A stretch of DNA of 64,000 nucleotides. Source: Tricholomella constricta. Lineage: Eukaryota; Basidiomycota; Agaricomycetes; Agaricales; Lyophyllaceae. How positions within the stretch are numbered: position 1 is the first letter of the stretch; every line of letters starts with the position of its first letter. Under the pieces are notes generated by a model. The model did no database searches and was not told the DNA's origin. It worked only from the letters and a program-made list of their open reading frames with translations. The DNA lies in contig JAACJP010000012.1 in the NCBI GenBank assembly GCA_013368375.1, forward strand, positions 744,001-808,000, in the 5' to 3' direction. Position numbers and translations under genes: made by a program. This document shows positions 35,173 through 46,635 of the stretch, piece by piece.

Positions 35173-38100
35173 TCATCTAGCTAGCAAATCCTCACATTCG
35201 GCGAGGCAATAGGCACGTTTCCCCTCCACCTCCCAGCTGTCTACGATGAGCGATAGCATCGGGGTGTCAGGTGCAATGGTGGGAGGTTTCTCCTTAGGGA
35301 ACGGGCCATTGTGAATTTCCGGTAAGTTTCCAAGCATCTTGGAAAGACGATTCGAAAAAGCTTGAAACCCGCTCCTGTCTTCATTAATATCCGTTCGTTT
35401 AAGATCATTGAAAACAGAAGACTTCCCAAGCATCGTATTAAGTTACGTATATGGAGAGGACGAACGAACATAGGACGTACTTCATCGTGGAGAGAGACAT
35501 AAAGCTGTTTTCCGTCCTCGTCTTGTAGCAAAAGGTACATTTGGTACAAGTAACGAACATATTCGTGGTCAGTATCGTGGCATTTAAAGCAGGCTTTCTG
35601 GAAATCTGGTAGGCTGCAGGAAGGGAATCAGGGATATAAAACGAGGGTGGATAATTCAAAATTCACTCTTGGTTGCATTTGGTACAATGAATAACAACAG
35701 CGTCACGCAAATTCCACGGACGAAAGTCGACGATCCTGGCGGTAATGCGGCTCTTGTTGGGACATTTCAGGTCGGCCTCCAATTCTGCGATGGTCTTCCC
35801 GCGGAGGGCCGGTTCAGAGCCACTTTGAGGTGATTGAACTTTCGTAATTGCTTTAGGAGTTTCGCGGCTATACTTCCACTCTTCCTTGCGCCTGCCATGA
35901 TCTAATCAGCTTAAATCATGGGGCAATCTCGAACTGACTCACTGCTTCAAGTCGTTGAGCTTGTCATCATCGCTTCTCGGGTTGAGCAAAAATATAAGGC
36001 GTTCCATCCCTCCGAGTTGTCCCTGGAATTGGAGAGCAGTAGTGCTCTTTTTCATTCTCAGCTTTTTTATCGTGTAAAACGATCCGGCTTGAACAGATTT
36101 CGTCATTTCGGCTTGGTTGTTGAAAAGGGCAATCCGGAGTATGCGACCTTGAAGTCCGTCTCCCCAGCTTCCATGCGCATTCGTGGTAGCAAGTTCGTCG
36201 CGGGAAGTATAATCCGTGACGTAGATGCAAGATGTACCATCCCCATCGTACACTGCATGTAAAACCTAATTTCAACATCAATAAACAAAATTGTTGTGAC
36301 TAGCTGGCATAAATCATACCTCGACGACACAGTTGAAATGCTTCCCTTCACTTGCCAAATCAATCGTGGAATACTCAAAGACATCGTCGCCCTCATCTTT
36401 GACAACATTGGTTTCCCGCCAAGCGCTCTTCCGCCTACATTCCAAAAGACATTAGTACATGATAAAGATGACAGAGAAGAAAATCCCACTCTAGTAAGGC
36501 TTTGAAATGGCGGTCGACATCGCTATCCTCCTCTACATCCAATTTCCGAACCTTCTGCTCATTAAGTTTACCCTCTAGATAACCACCTTGAGAAAACTTC
36601 ATTCGAGCGTTTTTGATGGAATAGTATTCGCCAACGAACATGGTTTGGACCACTTCAACGGCGGCATCCCATGCCTCAATCTTTAAAACATGATCAGCAA
36701 GTCCTGCAGGGCACCATTCTGCTTGTACCGGTGTGATAGCCTCGTTCACGGTGTAATCAGTGACATAGAGACTATACACGCCATTGTCATTCATATGCCC
36801 ATGAAGCACCTATGATACGGTCGTGTCAATGGCAGAATCAAGACATTGATTATTGAACACACCTCTACAGTGCAATCGAAATATCCTGATGGTGGAACGT
36901 GGGGACCTGCTTCCGAGATGAGCTTGTGCTTTCTCTGAGACTGGTCGTGCACAGAAAGCCCTTCGTTTGTTCCGCCGACCTGATGCACTTCGCCGATAGC
37001 TTTCCTTTGTTTCTCCACATCCAGCCACCAGTCAGCCAATTTCAGACAATACCTAATCACCGCTTCATCCGGCTGGAAGAACGGTGAAAATTGGTATCCA
37101 AAGCCTTGATCGGCACCCTCCGATTCTGGAACGTCTCCCAAATCGCTGCGTCGTACTTTTCCCGTAGTGGGGCAATATATAGCCCATTGCATCTTATCTT
37201 TATAGCCAATACCCATCGTGTTTCCTTGGTGGTTTGAAATCTTGCAGTAAATGGGTGAGCCAGTTTAAGATACGGATTGACGACAACAGACCTTGACGTC
37301 CCGCATAATAAGGACCTCGCCGAATTTGGGCTGTGGTAACCACTGCGGATGTTGTTTCGTAAAACAATTTATCTGGAAGCTTCCAAAATTGTTCAAGTTA
37401 TCGACAACAGTATTGCTGGGATCAATGAGTTTGACGTTGCATGATAGATCTACCTCAGATTCAGCAAAGGAACCTTTGGCGTTACCGTATTTTACCCATA
37501 CCTCCCGTCCTGGTCCTGGAAGGCGACGATGCATGTACAACTACCCCGATCAGGTTACATAAAGCACCAACAGGGAGGGCATTTTTCAACGGGTCATATC
37601 GACCCTAGACGAATTAAAAATTGGAAAAGGCACAGGTTAAATTGAATTAACCATGAAGCTTACCGAACTTGTTTTGAGCCCTGTGGCGAAGGCGGGCGCG
37701 GCTACTTGAGCCCTGATCGGAACTTGTTGACCATCTTCGGGCACCCGGGCGGAGGGTATAGCTTGCGAAATACGATGAACCGTCGTCGAAAGGGCGGCGG
37801 GCGAAGGATGGGTATTTGTAGATGCGGACATGGATTCAGGAAGGATGCCAACACCTGATCGAAGGGCCGCCCTTTCTTGCTTCTTGAGCTCCCTCATTTT
37901 TTTCTTGCTCAATTTGACTGTAGGTTGTCCCACTGTAGTCGGTATGACTGGGGGGCGCGATAGTGTGCCCGGATTGACTTCCTCCTGCACCGCGGTTACA
38001 CTGGATCCTGAGTGGGATGTGGCCAGCAATGGTCTTGTCTGATGGCCTCGTCCTGGTGTTGAGATAGAACTATCAAGGACGGGCGTCGTCTTTGTACTTG

Positions 38101-38724
38101 GCCTTGAGGCGGTTGCGAGTTCCGTCACCCACTCCTCGATAACATCAGCTTGTCCAGTGCGTTCCCGTGGAGTTAGAAACCAGGTGTCTTCATCCCTATT
38201 CGCGATTTCTTTCACTATAAGATTGGCATATGGAACCACATAAATGGAAATACACGATAGAAGTCAAAGGACTCACGCTTCCATGTATCAACCGTTTGAC
38301 ATGGGCCTCGGCGTTTCAGAAACTTGATGACGACGCCTTCCTCGTAGATTAGCTTCATGGGTAGGCTACAGGGCAGAGAGCATTTCTCCAGTTTCACTAT
38401 TCTGGCGCCTCTGAGAGACAACAGGAACTCGTCGCGGGCCTTGAGTTCGATTTCATGGAAAAATTCCGTGCAGGCACCGGTAAACTCGACTTCAAAGCGA
38501 CACTTCGGTAATGCCGTTCCGGTCGTCTCTACTATAGCTCGATGTTTCTTCGTTGGCCTCCAAGTCATGAAGCATATGCAGGGTATATAACCTGGATTGT
38601 CCGACAGGCCATGTTCAAGGATGGTGTTTGGATCGCGTTCGGGACTGGGTTTCTCGAAAAGAGGATGTTCGCTTAGCTTTATTTGCTTCGAGGGGTATTC
38701 GTGAGCTGGGGCTGCGCGCTTCAT
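35173..38724 (-). CDS. POT1: POT1 telomere end-binding protein with an extra OB fold
   Basis: POT1 binds the single-stranded G-rich telomere overhang within shelterin. The first exon encodes a 150-residue N-terminal extension (MKRAAPAHEYPSKQIKL...). A basic disordered linker follows (KLSKKKMRELKKQERAALR). The Telo_bind OB fold is YDPLKNALPVGALCNLIGVV, SPSRTRTGDLSCNVKLIDPS, QPKFGEVLIMRDVKV. Next comes a POT1PC-type OB fold (GYFDCTVEVLHG, LYVTDYTVNEAITP, GEYYSIKNARMK), then a second copy of the same module (HFNCVVEVLHAVYDGDG, IYVTDYTSRDELATT, GSFYTIKKLRMK). The C-terminal domain has zinc-ligand candidates CTKCNQE and CFKCHD, like the POT1 C-terminus. It is head-to-head with the four-pass membrane gene and 4.2 kb from RAP1. 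Confidence 0.87.
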
Positions 38725-38778
38725 ATCATAGTAGAGATTGTGTTGCGGGTCTCCTGAGAGTCACGCTTGACGCGTAAC

Positions 38779-38784
38779 CACGTG
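38779..38784. promoter_or_regulatory. CACGTG E-box upstream of POT1
   Basis: A CACGTG palindrome 55 bp before the POT1 start codon. CACGTG also occurs twice just upstream of RAP1. Function is inferred from position only. Confidence 0.3.
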
Positions 38785-39023
38785 CAGTGAGTTACATTGA
38801 CAGCACTGCCACCCCCGCTCAGGATTCCCACGGCACTTAGCTTGGTGACCTCCAAGCAACGTCTCTCCTTCGGTGCTAGGACGGTGACCGGAAGCGAGTC
38901 CAGCGTGCCCAGCGAGCATCAAGACGACACCGAAATTAGGCCTGCTGCACTATACCTCGGATCTCAACTCACTGCAAATCCTTACGAAGTTAACGACTGA
39001 TTGACCGCTCACGATTTCGCTCT

Positions 39024-40818
39024 ATGTATTCTGTTCCACAAACCTCCCAATTTCGTCGGCCATGGTCTCCGGAACCCTTTGAGCCGATGGCTTCGACTTC
39101 CCTCACTCAGGCGCTCGAATTCGATCCTTATTCTGAGTACCCGAGGGCTCCCCCCCAGCGACAACGTCGAGAGGGATCTGATGTTTCCGTCGAGGCATTA
39201 GACCTGGCAGACTACGCCAGAACTCTCCGTGCATATCAACACGAAGACCCATACCCACCGCATCCAGCATACCCAGCATACCCTCCCTCTCCCCTGCGTC
39301 CACTGTCAAGCTATGACTCTTTACAACCACCGTCTCTTGTTTCACGAGGAGGAACTCGTTCGTCTACTTCTCACTCATCCCCTTCACGCTCCAGACATCG
39401 TCCATTCTCACTGCCTCCTCCATCGCGACACACCAGTGCCGCCTCGAACCGCGCTAGTCATTCACCGTTTCGAGCCGAGCCTCGGATACAATCACAAGGC
39501 TCCGAGATCGACGTTGCTCATTTTCCAGCATGGTCCCGCAATTGGTACAATTCCCGCAATACCGGCACGGCTCCTGCATCTCCACCAGACATTTATACTG
39601 CCCTCCCGATGTCGCATTTTAATTCTGCGACTAAGCGATCACCATTTGACCCCGGATACATTCACAGGGAATCTGACGACTTCTCAGATCCTTATAGCTA
39701 TGCTCCAACATCTTCCCTCGGCCATGATTCTACGCGGAATTTGCTTCCTTGGAGTAATGATCCCCTCGATGATCCACCCATTGACTCTACGCTCAAAGAG
39801 GAACGCATGCGTATGCTGGAACGCGAGTTTGGCCCAAAAGGCAAAGGCAAAGATTCCGAAGATGGCGAATTTCTCGACGAGAATGGGAAGCCTTTAGTCG
39901 GCACGGTCGATGAAAAGGGAAATCTAGTAACACAGGGGCCAAAAAAGCGAATGGCGGTGAGGGTCCTGCAGATCCTATTGTCATTGACAGCCGGTATACC
40001 TTCAATCTACGCCGCTCTGGTGAGTCTATTACTGTACGGTACAACTGGTCAAGGGCTAAGTCATCTTCACCAGGTCATTAAACCCAAAGTACCCCCACCA
40101 CCAGCAGGGAAACCGCCAGCCTTCGTCCTCTATATCCTTTCGGTCATCACTCTCCTACTTTTACTGTATCTGTTCGTCTTTCGACCATGCTGCTGCACGG
40201 TCAAGCGACCGAAAGGTCCTAACAATCCCCTCGCAAATGGAATGATGGTTTTGCCTGTTCAAGGGCTCCCTGGTGGGAAGAAAGGAAAGAAGCAGGGAGG
40301 GAAGAAGGGCAAAGGGCCGAATGGGAGTGGGCAGGGCGACGTGCAGGTGAACCTCATTGTGGACCCCGAGGTTTTCGGAAGGCGAGAAGAGGAGAGCGAC
40401 GAAGAAGACGACGGAGAGTGGGGTGAGAGTATACCTGGAAGTTATGGCTCCGGGAGGAAGAAACGGAAGCCACGGCGCAGAAGTGTGTTCGCGGGTCTCG
40501 CGATGGAGGAGAGTTGGAAGAGGGCACGAGGATGGGCGAAGAAACTAGCCGTTTTCGACGTCGTTGGGCTAATTCTATGGGGTGCGGCGTTTGTATTTGT
40601 CCTTATAGGGAAACGGTGTCCCAGTGGCGGCTTCGACGGATGGTGCGTCCGAATATCAATCTCCCGTCTTACACAACCACTCACTGTAGAACAGGTGCAA
40701 CGCGTATAATGTGTCATCCGCTGCTGCGTGCTTGTTGTGCATCGCATTTGGCTTAAGTACATTCTTTGATGTTAAGGACTTGCACGGTAGCAAGGTATCA
40801 CCCCGAACTCGGACATAA
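39024..40818 (+). CDS. Fungal membrane protein with four transmembrane helices, function unknown
   Basis: One long exon plus a short last exon: a donor after GGATG near 40641 joins across a 55-bp class intron to GTGCAACGCGTATAATG. This replaces a poor C-terminus by CNAYNVSSAAACLLCIAFGL, which completes a fourth membrane helix before the stop at 40818. The other helices are VLQILLSLTAGIPSIYAALV, FVLYILSVITLLLLLYLFVF and VFDVVGLILWGAAFVFVLIG. The first 300 residues are Pro/Ser/Tyr-rich and disordered, and a Lys/Gly-rich loop and an acidic stretch lie between helices 2 and 3. I recognise the layout from other basidiomycete membrane proteins, vaguely MARVEL-like, but no function can be assigned. 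Starts at 39024 or 39084 are both possible. Confidence 0.75.
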
Positions 40819-41067
40819 TCTATACATCTAGTATTGTTCTGCATCTGACGAGTTTCATGATTTATGACATATTTAATATCATGGCATTGACATCGGACAT
40901 AGCGGAGCAAGTAGATATATTGCGCAGCCACCAGGCTATAATCGATCACAAGCTTTTATTATTTCGCACTCATCGTCATCTAAATTTAGATCAATTCTCA
41001 ACTCAACTCCGAAAAGTCTGCATCGCACCATCCTTGCTATCCACTCTCGCAATAAATCACGATAGAA

Positions 41068-42285
41068 ATGGTGAATCGTCCCGTACCTAATCCACATGGC
41101 ATCGCCCAGACTTACTCGAATAGAACGCTGATATTGAAGCACTGGTGCTCTCAGGGGAACTCTTCAATGGTCCTGAGCGATCTTCCTCTCCCGCACGATC
41201 TCCTTCACCTGACGCTGGCTGGCACGACGAGGAAATAAGCGAAGAGGCTAAAAGACGAGCAGCACAAGGGCTCGACTACGATTCTGATGAGGAGCGGCGA
41301 GACCTCCAGAAGGCACAGGAGAGCTATGGCGAGTCGATTGGTATGGGACCTGGGCGGACAGGAGTGAAGGGAGTGATTCGGGATCGCAACGAGTCAGAAA
41401 GGCTAGAGATGGAGAAGAAAGCTCACGAGGTTGACGAGGTGCGGAAGAGGATGGAGAAGAGTAATCTAGGGGGTAAGACTTTCTTGGAGGAGGAGCGGGA
41501 AAAGGGTCTAGACGAGAAAGTGGATGACCTAGTGTTGAAAGAGAGGGAAGCTGCAGCTGAAAGACGGAAGAATGTCTTTGGGCGTGCAAGAGAAGGTCGA
41601 TTTGGCCATTTGAGAGAGGTAGGCGCCAAGGGCTTCTTGAACGGCGTCGAAAAAGAGGAGAGAGGTGTTTGGGTTGTCGTGCATCTCTACGATTCGGTAC
41701 GTCTCATTTTGAAATTTCGATATACAGCTGACCGCTGCGACCTTAGTCTCTGGAACGGTGCTACCTTGTCGACGAAATTCTGGCCCGTCTGGCCCGTCTC
41801 TATCCTGATACAAAATTTCTCCGTGCACGGGCAGCTGCTCTAGGATTTGCTTCAAAGACTGCCGCACCGTCCCGCACTCGACGTCTAACTCGATACGACG
41901 ATGATGAGGAAGACCCGTACGGAGAGGGGGACAAGGAGGAAGAGGATGCTGACGACGACAATGTAGACCTTGACATGCTTCCAACCATGCTGGTCTATCG
42001 TGACGGCGAACTTGTTCATAATTGGGTCCGAGTAGACTGGGAAGCCGGTCAGGTGGGTATTGAGGAGTTGTTGGATCAGTGAGTGAACACCGAGTGTTAA
42101 TACTTTCCGCCCAATGCTAATGCGAGTACAGGCATGGCATTCTTCCTCGGTCCAAGTCAATACTCGGCTTGAGTAATGACAATCTCGGCCTTCCAAGCGA
42201 CGATGACGATGATTTTGATTTACTATGGAGCGACGACGACGACGACGTGGATCATAAAAGTAACCCATTGGCCGCCGGACGGTGA
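41068..42285 (+). CDS. Phosducin-like protein (thioredoxin fold)
   Basis: Phosducin-like proteins are co-chaperones of the CCT chaperonin or of G-beta-gamma subunits. Here an N-terminal helical segment (EALVLSGELF, then a Ser/Pro/acidic run) precedes the family block GPGRTGVKGVIRDRNESERL. A coiled, charged segment follows, then the thioredoxin-like domain: GVWVVVHLYDS, LARLYPDTKFLRARAAALGF, LPTMLVYRDGELVHNWVRV, and an acidic tail. Exon joins at 41700 and near 42080 are clear. The start is uncertain. ATG at 41068-41070 followed directly by a GTGAAT donor would make the first coding exon only ATG, with a 53-bp intron to AACGCTGATATTG, giving MNADIEALVLSGEL. Using the GTACCT donor at 41083 would need a 41-bp intron. 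Confidence 0.82.
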
Positions 42286-42946
42286 TGTGTCTGCAATATC
42301 ATCACGCGGCATGTATGATCATACTGCAGTGTATAGCTTTTCGGATGCAACCCTCATGTATAGTACGTAGTTGTTTTTCTAGAGAATTGCGCATATGGCC
42401 ATAGGCATCAGAAAGCAGGCGCTCGCGAGGAGCATTCAAAATGATTCTGTTCAGAGTGTGGCGCGATTAGACCTTCCATGTGTCTGTGTGGCGTCATACA
42501 ATGGAATGGAGAAAAAAAGTTTAGTTGAATACGTGACGTAAGTAATTCAGGTATATAGGTCGTCAACATATCGAGAGGGAAAGGGGGGAAGAAGAGAAGA
42601 GGCAAACTTAGTATACAGAGGTGGCTTTCTACGTCATTTCTCACACCCTAATGAGACTCGTTCATTGTAAACGCAATCGTACAAGATTCACTTATTGACT
42701 TACCGTTATGAGACGCGGTGAGATAAGATAATTTCCGAAGAAGGTCATAATACATATCGAGAGAAGCGGAGATTGCTAATTTGATTCGAGTTCTGAGGTT
42801 CAACTTGCTTGGTAAGAATTTAGACAAGATAAAGAAAGCACGTGTGAACACGTGACTCGTGTTCATGAAGGGGAGCATTGATATTGCCCGATTTTGGTTC
42901 ATTATTCTTTCGATCGGTGGGCTCGACCACTCCCGGTACGTTTAAC
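42286..42946. other. Intergenic region upstream of RAP1
   Basis: These 661 bp hold the phosducin-like 3' UTR and the RAP1 promoter. Apart from two CACGTG palindromes near 42839-42854, no gene, RNA or repeat was recognised. Confidence 0.55.
42839..42854. promoter_or_regulatory. Paired CACGTG E-boxes upstream of RAP1
   Basis: Two CACGTG palindromes at 42839-42844 and 42849-42854, centred 10 bp apart (one helical turn) and about 95 bp before the RAP1 start codon. The phased pair suggests a bHLH-type factor site; this is an inference. Confidence 0.4.
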
Positions 42947-45331
42947 ATGCCGTCGTATAACAAGGAAGAAGACGAGGAAAGTGGGCCAGAGAACGAAGAA
43001 ATAGTTCGGCAGGTCTTCAAAGACGAAGCAGGCAATCCTATATGCTTCTTCATACACGAAAGCGTCAAGGAAAGTTGGATCAGGGGTAATCTAACCGCCG
43101 ATATCGAGGTTAGGGTCAAACTTCAATAACTCTTCTTCCAACATGCTGAAGATTCGCCCAGAAGTTTGGTGGGATCGTTCAGCCCAATGATAAAGAAGTT
43201 GATACCGTCATTATCGACGAATCCTCTATCAAAGGGCCGAAGACGTTGCTTCAACTCTCCTATGACGTCGACTTGTACGACCGGTCGCGGAGACGTACTT
43301 GGGTTGAACCGAAGTCGTTTGTCCAGCGTTGTATATTGGAAGGGATGGTTAGACATTCTCTACCCGTAAAAAAAGCAATGGGGGGCTCGCTGCGGTACGC
43401 CTCGCTTTCGTAATCGTCGTGCATTCTTCGCTCAATGTTGAAACGATAGCCGCCATAAAGAATACACCCCTAAAGATGACGAGCATCTTGCCAGGTACAT
43501 TGCCCTTAGGATTCCCGACAAAGAAGCGGGTGGTCGGAGAGGAGAAGGCCTTTATCAAGAGTTAGAAGCCTTGGTTTGTTCATCTGCTTCGAAACATCCA
43601 CAAGCTGACCCAACGTGTATCAAGGGCTGTTCGAGCGCGCGTTTCTCTTGGGCCAAGCGCCATACAGGACAGAGCTGGAGGAACCGTTACAACAAGAATA
43701 CACAATGGTTCGACCCCATTATCGACTACTACGTGAAGTTGGAGAAACCAACGGCGAAACAACTCTATGCCCGTGACCGAAGAATGAGCCAAAGAAAGTC
43801 GAAGCAAATTTATCAGGACGACGTTTCCGTAGAAGAGGAAGAGTACGAAGAGTATGGGCAACACCCTTCTCCACCCCCCGCTAAGAGGCGTCGCCCGAAT
43901 GAAGCACCAAGGCATGGGATCCTTCGCTCTCCCAAGGGCAAAGAACGAGCATCAGAGTCCCCACATGAGACTGACGATGAGCTTCCGAAACAAAGGTATG
44001 CATATGCACTATGCCAACGATCCAGTTCTAATTGGCGGACTCCATACAGTTCCTTGTTCAGTGAACCTGAGTCCGTTGAAGCCCATCCATCCGCAAAACA
44101 GCGAGCACCACCTATTACCTATGCGAAAAGGAAACGTCAGATACCGCCTGCCAGCCCACCACCATTTCCTACACAGCCGCAGACCTCACAAGCAACTCTC
44201 ATAGCATCTTCCCCTCAAATCCGCCGCAGTGGTCCTATACTGATCGAACGTACTTCGCACTTTTCACATCAGCAGTTTGAGCAGAGGACACCCACTTTTA
44301 CCCCTGAACCTCCACTCATCTTCGAGAACGAAGTACGAGACGGCTTATCTCCCGTGCCCCAGATCTTCAGCGCCAACGAATTCAATATTCTCAGCGATAG
44401 ATTCCTCCCTGCTCCGACTCCCTTTATTCTCACTGAAAGCACCACGACAGGTGTCCGAAACGCTTTCACTGCTGCTTCACGGCAACGGCGCCAAGTGGCC
44501 ATTAAGAAAGTGCAGCCTGTGGTACCCGTCGCGACACCTTATGAACCTCCATATCGTAACACCCGGTCGAGGGCTCAATCAGTCGAGCCCTCCGTCGGGC
44601 CTTTCGGCACTAAATCACGGGTTAAGGGAAAGGAGGAATTAGTAGAAGGGTCCCCAGTTTTGGCTCCGCTTGAGGAGTTGGAAGAGGATGAGATTCCGGT
44701 GGAAGAAATTCCTAGTGTGTCCGGCCCCATTGGAGAGACGCTGGACGAGGAATTGGACGTTGAGCACTTCCTTGTCAACAACGTCAGTGGACAGTCTCAT
44801 GCCACGGAAGATTCGACCCAGGACAGCCAGGAGGCACCTTTACAAGTTGCGAGCCCACTTACTAAGGCTGTCGATGAATCAATGGATTCCGACGACGTTC
44901 AGACCCACCAAATGCTACGACAGCCGCCCCCCAAGTCCATCTCTCAACGCCCCACGTCTATCTTCGATGCAGACCCAGAAACTATGCTGCGGCGGTTCCA
45001 GGCGACTCTGCCTGGACCAAGCACCGCTCGCTCCTCGCGGCGCTCGAGCGTTCGCCCCATGGCCTTTACGCAACTCAGGAACGAGGCTTCGCGACGACCG
45101 AGACACAGCGCCCCGGGGCCTCGTCGCCGCTCTTTCGAAGCGCCCCCGTCTCAGCCACGTACGCCTGTGAATGTGCAGTTTCAGGCCTCCCGCGATAGCT
45201 CAGTGTTGAGCGAGGAGATGTTTCCTGTTGCTGGGACGAAGGCCAGTGCTGTGAAAAAGAGGATTGAGGCGGAGGAGAAAAGGACGCCATACAGACCACC
45301 TACTGGGACGAGGGCAGCAGTTCGCAGATAA
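42947..45331 (+). CDS. RAP1: RAP1 telomere-binding protein (BRCT and Myb domains)
   Basis: RAP1 is a shelterin protein that reaches telomeres directly or through a TRF-type partner. Exon 1 (42947-43108) and exon 2 (43162-43394) encode the BRCT domain: VFKDEAGNPICFFIHESVKE, KFGGIVQPNDKEVDTVIIDE, RTWVEPKSFVQRCILEG. A 55-bp intron (43395-43449) leads into the Myb domain: RRHKEYTPKDDEHLARYIAL, EGLYQELEAL, and the third helix SWAKRHTGQSWRNRYNKN, a RAP1 hallmark. The remaining 500 residues are disordered, Pro/Ser/Arg-rich, with an acidic patch (LEELEEDEIPVEEIP). An ORF-preserving 54-bp intron at 43996-44049 (GTATGC..ATACAG) is likely. A second intron after GAAGCCTTG near 43569 is possible, because a 24-residue insert there precedes the recognition helix. 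Confidence 0.87.
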
Positions 45332-45615
45332 CGCCTCTAGTTGACCTTTTTCCTTTTAATCACGCTGATTTCATTGGGCTTGCCGTCCTTTTTATCAACT
45401 TAGCAGTAAACATTAAATCGATGGTTCACATCCGTCATGCGAGCGACCAGAGAATTATACTGTAAATTGCAAGCAAGTATGTATGGAGAGTCCGAAGCTG
45501 AATTAATGCTAGGCTAAGTAGAATATCCCAATAACGTAAGTACATATAATTGAAGCTGTTAAACTAACGAGTGTCAATCAGAGAGCGAAAATGTTCATAG
45601 ATCTATACTTCAAGG

Positions 45616-46492
45616 TTAAGATAAAAGACTGTCCCCCTGCAACTCTTCGAACTTTCGGCGGGCCATGCGTATGTTTAGCTTAATGGCAGCAGTTTCTATA
45701 GATGACTGTCGGTTAGTAGGCGCGCATAAAGTAGGTCTAGAAATGGCATGGACGTCACCTATTGTTGGGTCGTGCACGATAACTAGGACATAGGTATTCC
45801 GAGTCATCTCATCGAGGACTGCGGTAAAATCATACAGCTCCATCTCGAGTGAGTGGAAATCTTCCCGGACACGGGAACATGAATGTTTGAACGCTTTTAT
45901 TAGCTCTGACGTCCGCTCGTAGCGCGTTGGGTTCAGCTGATGTCGGTCGAGGTTGTCTTGTTCTGCGGTAGTGGTTGGCGACAGTGAAGGCGGGTCGATG
46001 GGAGAGGACGTCGCAATGACGAGAAACGTTGTGCGTTCAAAGAGGATGACCTCAGTGGCACTGCATGCAGCGGCGAATGTGGTGAGATGCCTTGAGAGGA
46101 CTGTTGCGTTGGGTATGAGGGTGTGTACGATGCTCGACCATGCCTAATGGTTGAGGAATATAAGGTAGCGAACCAAGTCATTTGGAGGATCAGGGGCACC
46201 TTGTAAAGACTCTCGTCATAGATACTCGTCCCAAACACGGTGACGAGGCCGTCACCGCTCGCCCCTTCCAGCTCCTTCTTTTTCTTGTCAAACACAGCAC
46301 TCTTTGGCTCCCTTGCAAGATCCATTTTGTGCACGAGCAAAAATACAGCGGCATCAGGGCTGAACTGTTTGAGACCCTCCATGCAATCGCGATAGTACTC
46401 CAAGTCTTTGTTTATGCCTTGGGATTCGATGTCAAATACGTAGATCATGACGCCAACGTGTTGGAATATGGTAGAGCGCTGAGTGGTGAGAT
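45616..46492 (-). pseudogene. GTR1: GTR1 (RagA-type GTPase), 3' part, separated from its start by a hAT transposon
   Basis: This is the second half of the Rag GTPase that activates TORC1 at the vacuole. The part begins within the exon encoding IYVFDIESQGINKDLEYYRD and VHKMDL (the G4/G5 region), and continues across a 56-bp intron (46144-46199) into AWSSIVHTLIPNATV. The longin-like C-terminal domain follows (SATEVILFERTTFLVIATSS, NTYVLVIVHDPTI). The last exon, IETAAIKLNIRMARRKFEEL, stops at 45616. The sequence itself is undamaged. Its upstream edge is the target-site duplication at 46485-46492, next to the transposon inverted repeat. The P-loop half lies 4.1 kb away at 50596-50910. As assembled, no full-length Gtr1 can be read. 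Confidence 0.92.
46485..46492 (+). repeat. Target-site duplication, left copy (GGTGAGAT)
   Basis: Eight bases, GGTGAGAT, identical to 50596-50603 and directly flanking the element. Eight-base duplications are typical of hAT transposons. Confidence 0.95.
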
Positions 46493-46514
46493 TAAGGCTC
46501 CAACCGTTTAGTTT
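46493..46514 (+). repeat. Terminal inverted repeat of the hAT element, left end
   Basis: Twenty-two bases starting TAAGGCTCCAACCGTTTAG that are the exact reverse complement of 50574-50595. Confidence 0.95.
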
Positions 46515-46635
46515 TCGTTTACAATCTCAGGTAAACAAAACAGTAGTCAGTATACAAATGGTTACAAACCGTTTATAAACTGTTTACATTGGCAATTTTC
46601 TACTTGTTGATAAGGGCATTACATTGAAACATAAT

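Noticed and set aside
38797..39000. Plus-strand ORF of 67 codons between POT1 and the four-pass membrane protein
   Set aside because: No family resemblance. It lies in the shared promoter interval and ends just before the true gene in a different frame.
42159..42250. GAC-rich run near the end of the phosducin-like gene as a trinucleotide-repeat locus
   Set aside because: It encodes the ordinary acidic tail and is short and interrupted.
43380..43450. Frame break in RAP1 between BRCT and Myb domains as a mutation
   Set aside because: A 55-bp intron (43395-43449) with GTACGC and GATAG ends restores the frame and gives the expected Myb start.
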